10,885 nt of DNA from Vulcanimicrobiota bacterium (GTDB lineage: Bacteria; Vulcanimicrobiota; Vulcanimicrobiia; Vulcanimicrobiales; Vulcanimicrobiaceae). Numbering within the stretch: the stretch's first letter is position 1; each line of letters opens with the position of its first letter. Position numbers and translations under genes: made by a program. The stretch is taken from the NCBI GenBank assembly GCA_030038335.1, contig JASHPC010000095.1:1-10885 (forward strand), read 5' to 3'. A model generated the notes under the pieces. That model did not search any database. It was not told the origin of the DNA and was given only the letters and a program-made list of their open reading frames with translations. Shown here one piece after another: positions 1 through 5,493 of this stretch.

Positions 1-730
1 CTGACGCTGCGATGACGATGCCGTCGTCGTCGCGAGCGACCGACGCCACGGGCGAATCGAGGCGCACGTCGATTCCGATTTCGCGCGTCACGTCGACGAG
101 CCGCGCAACCGCATCCGCGTCGAAGCCGTGCAAAGGATGCGAGTCGTTGTGCAGGATCGTCACTCTCGCTCCCGCTCGGGCGGCCACGTGCGCGAGCTCG
201 AACGCGATGTAGCCGCCACCGACGAAGACGAGCGACTCCGGCATTGCGTCGAGGTCGAGAAACCCTTCGCTCGTCATCAAAGCGTCATCGCCATCGGCGA
301 CGTGCTCCGGTGCGGCGCCACTTGCGATGACGACGTTCGTCGCCCGGAACGTCTCGCCGCCGACGTCGAGCGTGTCGCGATCCAGAAACCTCGCAGTGCC
401 GTGCAGCGCGCGAACTCCGGCATCCTCGTACTCACGGCGTCGTTCTTCCGGCACCGGATCCGTAAAGCTGCGCTTGAAGCGCATGAGCGCGGACCAGTCG
501 AGCGCCGGAGGCGCCGCAACTCCGAGCGTAGAGAAGCATCGCACTCGATCGACGGCGGCGGCTGCATCGACGAGAACTTTTTTTGGATCGCATCCTCGCA
601 ACACGCACGTCCCACCGAAGGGACGTTCGTCAATGAGCATAACGGAGCGCCCGTGCTTTTGCAGCGTCATTGCAGCGGCGGTGCCCGCGCTTCCACTGCC
701 GATGACGACGACGTCGACCTCAGTAGCCAT
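1..730 (-). CDS. Class I pyridine nucleotide-disulfide oxidoreductase (glutathione reductase-like), 3' end cut off
   Basis: The minus strand is open from the ATG at 730-728 to the left edge (243 codons), so about the N-terminal half is present. Residues 5-16 give the FAD Rossmann motif (VDVVVIGSGSAG), ending in acidic D34-E35. The redox-active disulfide is C42/C47 in GGTCVLRGCDPKK, the CxxxxC pair of the glutathione reductase, lipoamide dehydrogenase and mercuric reductase superfamily. A second Rossmann motif, GGGYIAFE at 171-178, marks the NAD(P)H domain. The protein should be cytoplasmic and move electrons from NAD(P)H through FAD to the disulfide and a substrate. The substrate is not readable: residues after the second nucleotide-binding strand (LHNDS) give no clear NADP arginine pattern. 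The interface domain that would separate glutathione, mycothiol-type, lipoamide and mercuric enzymes is outside the window. No N-terminal metal-binding HMA domain is present, which weakly argues against a classical MerA. It diverges from the MFS gene with a 2-base overlap of start codons. Confidence 0.9.
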   Translation of the reverse strand, partial: MATEVDVVVIGSGSAGTAAAMTLQKHGRSVMLIDERPFGGTCVLRGCDPKKVLVDAAAAVDRVRCFSTLGVAAPPALDWSALMRFKRSFTDPVPEERRREYEDAGVRALHGTARFLDRDTLDVGGETFRATNVVIASGAAPEHVADGDDALMTSEGFLDLDAMPESLVFVGGGYIAFELAHVAARAGARVTILHNDSHPLHGFDADAVARLVDVTREIGIDVRLDSPVASVARDDDGIVIAAS

Positions 731-1931
731 GCGTCTCGATCCCACCTTTCTTGGGGATACTCCGTGCGTGCGTCTGAAGCTCTCGGTTCCCGCTGCGGTT
801 ATTCCCATCTACGGGACGACGCTTGCAGACATGCTCGGCTACACGCTGATGATTCCTCTCTTGCCGGCGCTCGCGAGCCGGTACCACGCGTCGTATTTCA
901 TCGCGGGAACGCTCATCAGCGTTCCCGCATTCTGCTCGATGTTCTCGGCCCCGATATGGGGCCGCATCAGCGACCGCGTCGGCCGCAAGAGCATCATTCT
1001 TTTCTCGCAAGGAATCACGCTGGTCGGGTACGTGATGCTCGCGCTCGCGCATTCGCTGTTTTGGGTCTTCATCGCGCGCATCATCTCGGGTCTGGGCGCG
1101 GGAAATCTCAGCGCCGCCCAGTCGTTCGTTGCCGACGTAACGTCGAAGGAGCAGCGCGATCAAGCGTTCGCGCTTTACGGCGTCGTCTTCGGTGCTGCGT
1201 TCGTCGTTGGACCGGTTGCGGCGTCGTTTCTCATGCAGCGGGGCGTCCAGTTTCCGTTTTACATTGCGGCGCTGCTCGAAGCGGCAAACATGCTCTTCGC
1301 TTTTGCGCTCCTGCCGTGGAAAGTGGGCAGAGGCGAGAAAGAAGCCGACGTCGAGGAGGTTGCAAGAGCGGCCCTCAAGCCGCCGGTCCGCTGGCTTCTG
1401 CTGCGACAGTTTCTTTTCATTGCCGGCGTCGTGTATTTCCTGAGCGGCTTCGCGCTCTATCTCCACGCGTCACTGCACGCGTCGGTCTCGCAAGTCGGAT
1501 GGATGCTTGCGGGGGCGGGGGTTCTCGGCGGCCTGGTGCAGGGAGTTTTCGTGTCACCGCTCGAGGCGCGCATCGGAGAGCGTTTCGTCGCACAGATCGG
1601 TTTCGTCGCGCTCTTCGTGGGATACGGCTTGCTGTACGTCGTTCACGGCATGGCGCTCTTCGTGATCGTCGTCGCGATATGGGCGGTCGGCGCGGCGATG
1701 GTCGAGCCTTCCATCATGGCGGCGCTCTCGCTGCGCATACCGAAGCGGCAACGCGGCGCGCTCATGGGCGTGAGCGACTCGGTGAACAGCGTCGCGCTCA
1801 TCGTCGCGCCCGCGGCGAGCGGCGCGATCATCGGTGCGAACGCGCGGTTTATCGGATTGCTTCCAGCCGCAGCGACCGCTGTCGCATTCTTCGTAGGCTC
1901 TCGAGGAATGCCTAGACGCGGTTCTCGGTAA
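729..1931 (+). CDS. MFS transporter, DHA1 (TetA-like) drug exporter type
   Basis: This is a 400-residue hydrophobic protein, the usual length for a 12-helix major facilitator. The first helix region carries ADMLGY around residues 33-38. MFS motif A follows in the loop between helices 2 and 3: G78-R-I-S-D82-R-V-G-R-K87. Further helices alternate with short charged loops to the C-terminus, with a longer charged central loop (VGRGEKEADVEE) that separates the two six-helix halves. Such proteins export small molecules at the inner membrane using the proton gradient; the substrate cannot be told. The ATG at 729 overlaps the divergent reductase start. A GTG at 768 (codon 14), just ahead of the first hydrophobic stretch and preceded by GGGGA and a GATACT -10-like hexamer, is a real alternative start and would leave a 37-bp divergent gap. 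The 3' end overlaps the convergent vapC by 20 bases. Confidence 0.88.
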   Translation: MRLDPTFLGDTPCVRLKLSVPAAVIPIYGTTLADMLGYTLMIPLLPALASRYHASYFIAGTLISVPAFCSMFSAPIWGRISDRVGRKSIILFSQGITLVGYVMLALAHSLFWVFIARIISGLGAGNLSAAQSFVADVTSKEQRDQAFALYGVVFGAAFVVGPVAASFLMQRGVQFPFYIAALLEAANMLFAFALLPWKVGRGEKEADVEEVARAALKPPVRWLLLRQFLFIAGVVYFLSGFALYLHASLHASVSQVGWMLAGAGVLGGLVQGVFVSPLEARIGERFVAQIGFVALFVGYGLLYVVHGMALFVIVVAIWAVGAAMVEPSIMAALSLRIPKRQRGALMGVSDSVNSVALIVAPAASGAIIGANARFIGLLPAAATAVAFFVGSRGMPRRGSR

Positions 1932-2325
1932 TCATTGCGAATCCGTGCGTCCGGAAGTCGTCGTCGAACGCAAAAGCGAACTTTACGGAGTTGCGTCGCA
2001 TGAACGCAAAGGTGACGTAGTCGACAAAACTGATGGCGCGTTTTCGGGCGTCGATGCACTCCCTGAGAGCGGCCTCGTGGAGCGAGGCTTCAACGAAGGC
2101 TACGTCGACGACACCGCCGATGGCATCGTTCAGCCGTCGCACGGAGCTAAGCCCCACTCGTTTCTGCACGAGGCTCAACGTTTCGACGACGACATAGTTT
2201 GTGGTTACCAAAGAGTACCGGTCGGAGGCCACAAGCGAACGCCACAGCGAGGCTGCCTGATGGTGTGAAGCGTCCTGCGAATTTGCAACGGCATAGAACG
2301 CCGACGTGTCACAGAATACGAGCAC
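1912..2325 (-). CDS. vapC: VapC-type PIN-domain ribonuclease toxin
   Basis: This 137-residue protein has the size and order of a PIN nuclease. The first metal-binding Asp is D6 in VFCDTSAFYA. The conserved Glu is E48 in TNYVVVETLSL. The third acid is D102 in SFVDYVTFAFM, and the last acidic cluster is D121-D123 in FAFDDDFRTHGF. These acidic residues coordinate the Mg/Mn ions that cleave RNA; VapC toxins usually cut tRNA or rRNA and are held inactive by their antitoxin. The start is GTG at 2325-2323, sharing one base with the antitoxin stop (TAGTG), so translation is probably coupled. It lies directly downstream of a ribbon-helix-helix antitoxin gene, the standard vapBC order. Its 3' end runs 20 bases into the convergent MFS gene with no terminator visible. 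Confidence 0.92.
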   Translation of the reverse strand: MLVFCDTSAFYAVANSQDASHHQAASLWRSLVASDRYSLVTTNYVVVETLSLVQKRVGLSSVRRLNDAIGGVVDVAFVEASLHEAALRECIDARKRAISFVDYVTFAFMRRNSVKFAFAFDDDFRTHGFAMITENRV

Positions 2326-2561
2326 TACGCGTGACCATGGAGATAGTCATCATGGCGTACGCTGACGTCGGGCTCGTCAGTAAATAAGCCGATCAGTGCG
2401 ATCGCGCGTTGCTGCGCAGCCTGACGATGCTCCTTCGCGGGGGCGATAAGGTAGTCGACCCCCTCGCGAATCAACGCAGAGATCGAGGCACCCCGGAGCC
2501 TGGCCATCTCGCGCAAGATACGCTCCTGCTCGCCGGTCAGCTGAATTTGGATGCGATGCAT
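2325..2561 (-). CDS. vapB: Ribbon-helix-helix (CopG/Arc-like) antitoxin, VapB type
   Basis: This 78-residue protein begins with a short beta strand (HRIQIQLTGEQ, residues 2-12), followed by two helices (RILREMARLRG and SISALIREGVDYLI) with the turn typical of a ribbon-helix-helix DNA-binding dimer. The C-terminal part after residue 45 is charged and likely flexible; in this family it wraps around and blocks the PIN toxin. The protein should neutralise VapC and repress its own promoter as a dimer or as a toxin-antitoxin complex. The ATG at 2561-2559 is the first in frame. It has no Shine-Dalgarno sequence, and the predicted transcription start falls on the ATG itself. An inverted repeat that is a good operator candidate overlaps the promoter. 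Confidence 0.88.
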   Translation of the reverse strand: MHRIQIQLTGEQERILREMARLRGASISALIREGVDYLIAPAKEHRQAAQQRAIALIGLFTDEPDVSVRHDDYLHGHA

Positions 2562-2589
2562 GCCATCATGATAACAGTCATGATGGCAT
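2560..2589. promoter_or_regulatory. 11-bp perfect inverted repeat, candidate VapB operator
   Basis: ATGCCATCATG at 2560-2570 is the exact reverse complement of CATGATGGCAT at 2579-2589, with an 8-base spacer (ATAACAGT). It covers the vapB -10 region and reaches the vapB start codon. Its position matches operators bound by ribbon-helix-helix antitoxins in vapBC autoregulation. A related half site, GTCATCATGGC at 2346-2356 (10 of 11 bases as GTCATGATGGC at 2577-2587), lies inside the 3' part of vapB. The symmetry is directly visible; the repressor assignment is inference. Confidence 0.6.
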
Positions 2590-2596
2590 ATTGCAA
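2568..2596 (-). promoter_or_regulatory. Predicted sigma70-type promoter of vapBC, leaderless
   Basis: Reading the minus strand, TTGCAA (2596-2591, 4/6 to the -35 consensus) is followed after exactly 17 bases by TATCAT (2573-2568, 5/6 to the -10 consensus). Transcription would begin 6-8 bases downstream, at about 2562-2560, which coincides with the A of the vapB ATG at 2561. There is no room for a 5' leader or ribosome binding site, so the messenger would be leaderless. The -10 box and most of the spacer lie inside the inverted repeat at 2560-2589, so repressor binding there would block RNA polymerase. Confidence 0.55.
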
Positions 2597-2606
2597 GGCT
2601 GTTATC
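2570..2606. repeat. 8-bp inverted repeat interlocked with the vapB operator
   Basis: GATAACAG at 2570-2577 is the exact reverse complement of CTGTTATC at 2599-2606. The left arm is essentially the spacer of the larger inverted repeat at 2560-2589. The right arm spans the stop codon (2604-2602) of the oxidase-ZIP gene. It may be a second repressor half-site pair, or it may be chance. Confidence 0.35.
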
Positions 2607-4470
2607 CGCCGTTCAGATCGAGATAGATTTCAGTCGCGAACGCGAGAAGAAATCCGAGCGTCATGATGCTCGTCGCCGCCGCGGTCAAACCGGTTCGGCG
2701 AAGCACGGACCACATCTCGCCGATGACGAAGACGAGCGCGCCGATAGCGATTGCGAGAAACAGAACGGAGAGCACCGGCGAGTTGAACGCGTAGCCGACG
2801 ACGGTGCCGAGAAACGTTGGGCCACCGGCGACGAGTCCCGCGATCAGAATCTGTCCCCAAGACGGAACGACGCGTCCGACGAGCGGCGCCGCAACCCCGA
2901 AACCTTCAGTCGCGTTGTGCAGGCCGAATCCAACGATAAGCGCGAGCGCCACGGCTGTCGCGCCCGACGCGGCGGATGCTCCTATTGCGAGTCCTTCACC
3001 GAAGTTGTGCGCGCCAATTCCAATTGCGATGAGCGACGCGAGAACGATCGGGTGGTCCGCGCTCGTTGCTCTCGCCGCGCGAAATGCCATCATCTGCGCA
3101 CCGCTTCCAAGCCCCACCAGACCGAGGAGCAGTCCGATGACGAAGACTGCGATGAGCGCTGCGGGGAAGACCGCCGAGCCGGCGTGCCACGCATTGAGCT
3201 GCAAGAGAATCGGCGTGATGGCGTTCTGCGCGATCTCGATGACGAGATAGAGTAGGATGCCGATGGCAAGCGCATTGAGCAGCGCGATCGTTGACGGTCG
3301 AAGGCTTCTCGCGCGCGCGATTGGCAACCCGAGGAAGATCGTAAAGCCGGCGATCGCGCCGAGAATTACCGTCATCCAGAAGGAGAGGCCGCGATGCATG
3401 CCGCCCTCGGCGTTCATCGCCGGCATCATCGCCGGACTCATACGCGCGAGCAGATTCGGCGTTCCGATGTAGTGGATCGCGGTGATAAGGCCGGCGGGCA
3501 TGCCCTGTGCGTCCTCAGTGTGGTCGGTGACGTGACAGTGCACGAGCCACGTTCCAGGCTGTGCGTTCGCGTCGACGACGACGTCCACGCGTTGCCCCGG
3601 CCCCAAAAGCACGGTGTCTTCGATGTCGCGATACGTCACCGGCTGCGCGTCGCGGTCGATCACCTGTTGGTAATGACCGTGCGTGTGCATCGTGTGAAAC
3701 TCTTCACCCGAGATGTTGATCCATCGAATGCGGAATCGCTCGCCGTGTCTCACGTCGAGCGTTTGCGTCGCTGGGTACTCCTTGCCGTTGATCGTGAAGT
3801 GATTTTCTGTGGCGCTCTGGATCTCCCAAGACGAAAGCATCTCGAGAAAGTCGCCACCCAGTCCACGCTCCACCGCAAGCGGGTGCGACGGCTTTACGAT
3901 GATCGCACCGTACAGCCCCGAGTCGAGCATCGCCTCGTTGTCGTGCGTATGGTAGATGAACGTGCCGGGAGTGTCGGCGACGAAGCGATAGACGAAGTGA
4001 CCGCCTGTCATGACAGGAGGCTGCGAGATCCCTGGCACGCCGTCCATCGAGACGGGAATATCGTGGATGCCGTGCAGATGAATCGTGTCCGGCACGGCGT
4101 CGTCATTCGTGTAATCGATGACGACGGTGTTGCCTTGGTCGACTTCGATGACCGGCCCAGGCACGACGCCGTTGTACGTGTTTGCCATGACGGTGAGGCC
4201 GGGCATGAGCGTCCAGGGCGCGGCGCGTTCGACGATGTGAAAGATGCGCGTGCGCCCGCGCCGCTGCGGAATCGCTTGATACGCCCCGTCGGGGCGGCGA
4301 AAGACTCTCGACTCGCCCGGAGCAGGCGTCACTACGGGAATAGCACCGGTAATCGGCTGCAGCCCGGCGGTCGTCGACGGCGGAACTAACGCGTCGTCCG
4401 CATCCGCGAGCGCGTGGAGGGGCGCAATCATCGCGAACGCGACGAGCAGTCCGATGATGAAACGATGCAT
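2602..4470 (-). CDS. Fusion of two-domain multicopper oxidase and ZIP-family metal transporter
   Basis: Residues 1-22 form a secretion signal ending near ALA-DA. Two cupredoxin domains follow (about 85-195 and 205-335) with the full copper ligand set: H131/H133 (HLHG), H174/H176 (YHTHD), H259/H262/H264 (HTMHTH) and H311-C312-H313...H317 with M324 as possible axial Met. This pattern fits a laccase-like type 1 copper plus a trinuclear cluster, and it is not the nitrite reductase pattern. A Met-rich linker (five Met in 344-358) leads into eight predicted membrane helices (about 362-384, 394-414, 432-454, 475-497, 504-526, 538-560, 564-588, 596-617). The ZIP metal-site motifs are H488-N-F-G-E492-G in helix 4 and H518-N-A-T-E522-G in helix 5, with E585 in helix 7. 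ZIP proteins have an external N-terminus, so the oxidase would sit outside the membrane next to the pore mouth. Oxidation of Fe(II), Mn(II) or Cu(I) tied to metal uptake is plausible; the metal is not readable. The start is supported by AGGA 8 bases before the ATG. Confidence 0.9.
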   Translation of the reverse strand: MHRFIIGLLVAFAMIAPLHALADADDALVPPSTTAGLQPITGAIPVVTPAPGESRVFRRPDGAYQAIPQRRGRTRIFHIVERAAPWTLMPGLTVMANTYNGVVPGPVIEVDQGNTVVIDYTNDDAVPDTIHLHGIHDIPVSMDGVPGISQPPVMTGGHFVYRFVADTPGTFIYHTHDNEAMLDSGLYGAIIVKPSHPLAVERGLGGDFLEMLSSWEIQSATENHFTINGKEYPATQTLDVRHGERFRIRWINISGEEFHTMHTHGHYQQVIDRDAQPVTYRDIEDTVLLGPGQRVDVVVDANAQPGTWLVHCHVTDHTEDAQGMPAGLITAIHYIGTPNLLARMSPAMMPAMNAEGGMHRGLSFWMTVILGAIAGFTIFLGLPIARARSLRPSTIALLNALAIGILLYLVIEIAQNAITPILLQLNAWHAGSAVFPAALIAVFVIGLLLGLVGLGSGAQMMAFRAARATSADHPIVLASLIAIGIGAHNFGEGLAIGASAASGATAVALALIVGFGLHNATEGFGVAAPLVGRVVPSWGQILIAGLVAGGPTFLGTVVGYAFNSPVLSVLFLAIAIGALVFVIGEMWSVLRRTGLTAAATSIMTLGFLLAFATEIYLDLNGG

Positions 4471-4487
4471 TTAGGAGTTCCTAAATG
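4468..4487. promoter_or_regulatory. Perfect 20-bp palindrome covering both divergent starts
   Basis: CATTTAGGAGTTCCTAAATG has 9-bp perfect arms around a 2-base centre (GT). On the minus strand its outer CAT is the start codon of the oxidase-ZIP gene and its AGGA is that gene's SD. On the plus strand the mirror-image ATG (4485) and AGGAG (4473-4477) serve a 22-codon ORF. The TTTAGGA-TCCTAAA core loosely resembles operators of DtxR/MntR-type iron or manganese repressors, which would suit a metal transporter gene, but that is inference. In RNA either strand can form an 8-bp hairpin that hides both SD and AUG, so translational control is an alternative. Confidence 0.55.
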
Positions 4488-4553
4488 TCGTTCGCGGCTG
4501 ACCTTACAAGCCCTTCCGGCGCAGATTTTCGGAGTCGAAGCCGAAACGAATGA
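4485..4553 (+). CDS. Possible 22-residue leader ORF upstream of the DUF5996 gene
   Basis: The ATG at 4485 is preceded by AGGAG with an ideal 7-base gap. The frame runs 22 codons (beginning MSFAADLTSPSG, ending RSRSRNE) and stops at TGA 4551-4553, overlapping the DUF5996 start as ATGA in a different frame. DUF5996 has no SD of its own, so ribosomes finishing this ORF could restart on it. The peptide resembles nothing I recognise and shows no attenuator-style run of one amino acid. The SD arises from a palindrome that may exist for other reasons, so the ORF may be fortuitous. Confidence 0.35.
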   Translation: MSFAADLTSPSGADFRSRSRNE

Positions 4554-5455
4554 CGATGGAACGCTGGCCCGAGCTTCGCTTCGACGACTGGAAAGACACG
4601 CTCGCGACGCTGCATCTCTGGACGCAAGTCGTCGGCAAGATTCGTCTCAAGATGGAACCTCTCATCAATCACTGGTGGAACGTCACCCTCTACGTCACTC
4701 CACGCGGGCTCACGACGTCGGCGATGCCGTACCGCGACGGCCGTATGGTAAGCATTACCTTCGACTTCGTCTCGCACGCGCTGCGGATCGACGATTGCAA
4801 CGGACTACAAAGCGCATTCGCACTCGAGCCGATGCCCGTTGCCGACTTCTACGAGCGTGTCATGCGTGAGATGCACGCGATGGGATTCGACGTGGAGATC
4901 TACGCGAAGCCGAACGAGGTCGCCGACGCAGTTCCGTTCGCGCAAGACGTCGTCCACCGCTCGTACGACGCACGAGCGGTCGAGCGGTTCCACGCGGTGC
5001 TTCGTGAAGCCGACCGCGTCTGTAAGATATTCCGCGCTGGCTTCCTTGGGAAAGCAAGCCCGGTGCATTTCTTCTGGGGCAGCTTCGATTTGGCGACGAC
5101 GCGTTTTTCCGGCCGCGACGCGCCGCCACATCCCGGCGGCTATCCGAATATGCCGGATTGGGCGACGCGGGAAGCGTATTCGCGCGAAGAGCATAGCGTC
5201 GGATTTTGGCCCGGTGGCGCCGGTGCCGAAGCGGCGTTCTACGCGTATGCGTACCCGGAGCCGCCGCAGTACTCGAGCGCGCGCATCGCGCCGAGTGAGG
5301 CTGCGTGGAGTACGACGCTTCGCGAGTTCGTCTTGCCCTATGACGCCGCGCGCAACGCGCGCGATCCGGTGAGCACGGTTCTGGAGTTCTTTCAATCGAC
5401 GTACGATGCGGAAGCGACGCTCGCGTCGTGGGATCGCGCGCTGCTCGAACGATAG
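4550..5455 (+). CDS. DUF5996 family protein of unknown function
   Basis: This 301-residue soluble protein has no signal peptide or membrane helix. It shows the hallmark start of the DUF5996 family: WPELRFDDWKDT (6-17), LHLWTQVVGKIR (21-32) and NHWWNVTLYVTPRGLTT (40-56). Later conserved-looking blocks rich in aromatics and His are HFFWGSFD (173-180), SREEHSVGFWPGG (211-223) and a following AAFYAYAYPEPP. The biochemical role of the family is not known to me. The His/Glu/Trp-rich blocks could line a binding pocket, but no catalytic motif is recognisable. The ATG at 4550 starts just before the conserved region and overlaps the stop of a 22-codon leader ORF. A second in-frame ATG at 4556 is possible. 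It is divergent from the oxidase-ZIP gene across 79 bp and is followed 38 bases later by the GerMN gene, so it may head that operon. Confidence 0.85.
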   Translation: MTMERWPELRFDDWKDTLATLHLWTQVVGKIRLKMEPLINHWWNVTLYVTPRGLTTSAMPYRDGRMVSITFDFVSHALRIDDCNGLQSAFALEPMPVADFYERVMREMHAMGFDVEIYAKPNEVADAVPFAQDVVHRSYDARAVERFHAVLREADRVCKIFRAGFLGKASPVHFFWGSFDLATTRFSGRDAPPHPGGYPNMPDWATREAYSREEHSVGFWPGGAGAEAAFYAYAYPEPPQYSSARIAPSEAAWSTTLREFVLPYDAARNARDPVSTVLEFFQSTYDAEATLASWDRALLER

Positions 5456-5493
5456 CCAGGGCAATGGGAGCCGTCGCGTAGAAAGACGACGGC

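Noticed and set aside
327..728. N-terminal 134-residue extension of the MFS reading frame
   Set aside because: It is low-complexity Ser/Thr/Arg sequence antisense to the conserved reductase. MFS homology starts after 729, so the extension is not coding.
128..1915. Long plus-strand open frame of 595 codons across the reductase and MFS genes
   Set aside because: Its translation is Arg/Ala/His-rich without any motif, and it runs antisense to the reductase and out of frame over the MFS gene. It is a high-GC shadow.
2560..2606. Intrinsic terminator for the oxidase-ZIP gene at the nested inverted repeats
   Set aside because: The stem is strong but is followed on the minus strand by GCATCGC and not by a U-rich tract, and the site is better explained as the vapBC operator.
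2325..2606. Insertion sequence or attachment site bounding the vapBC cassette
   Set aside because: I found no target duplications or terminal repeats at both ends; the only repeats are at the promoter side.
3394..4389. 331-codon plus-strand frame antisense to the oxidase-ZIP gene
   Set aside because: It is rich in Arg, Val, Asp and His without recognisable domains, while the opposite strand encodes clear copper and ZIP motifs.
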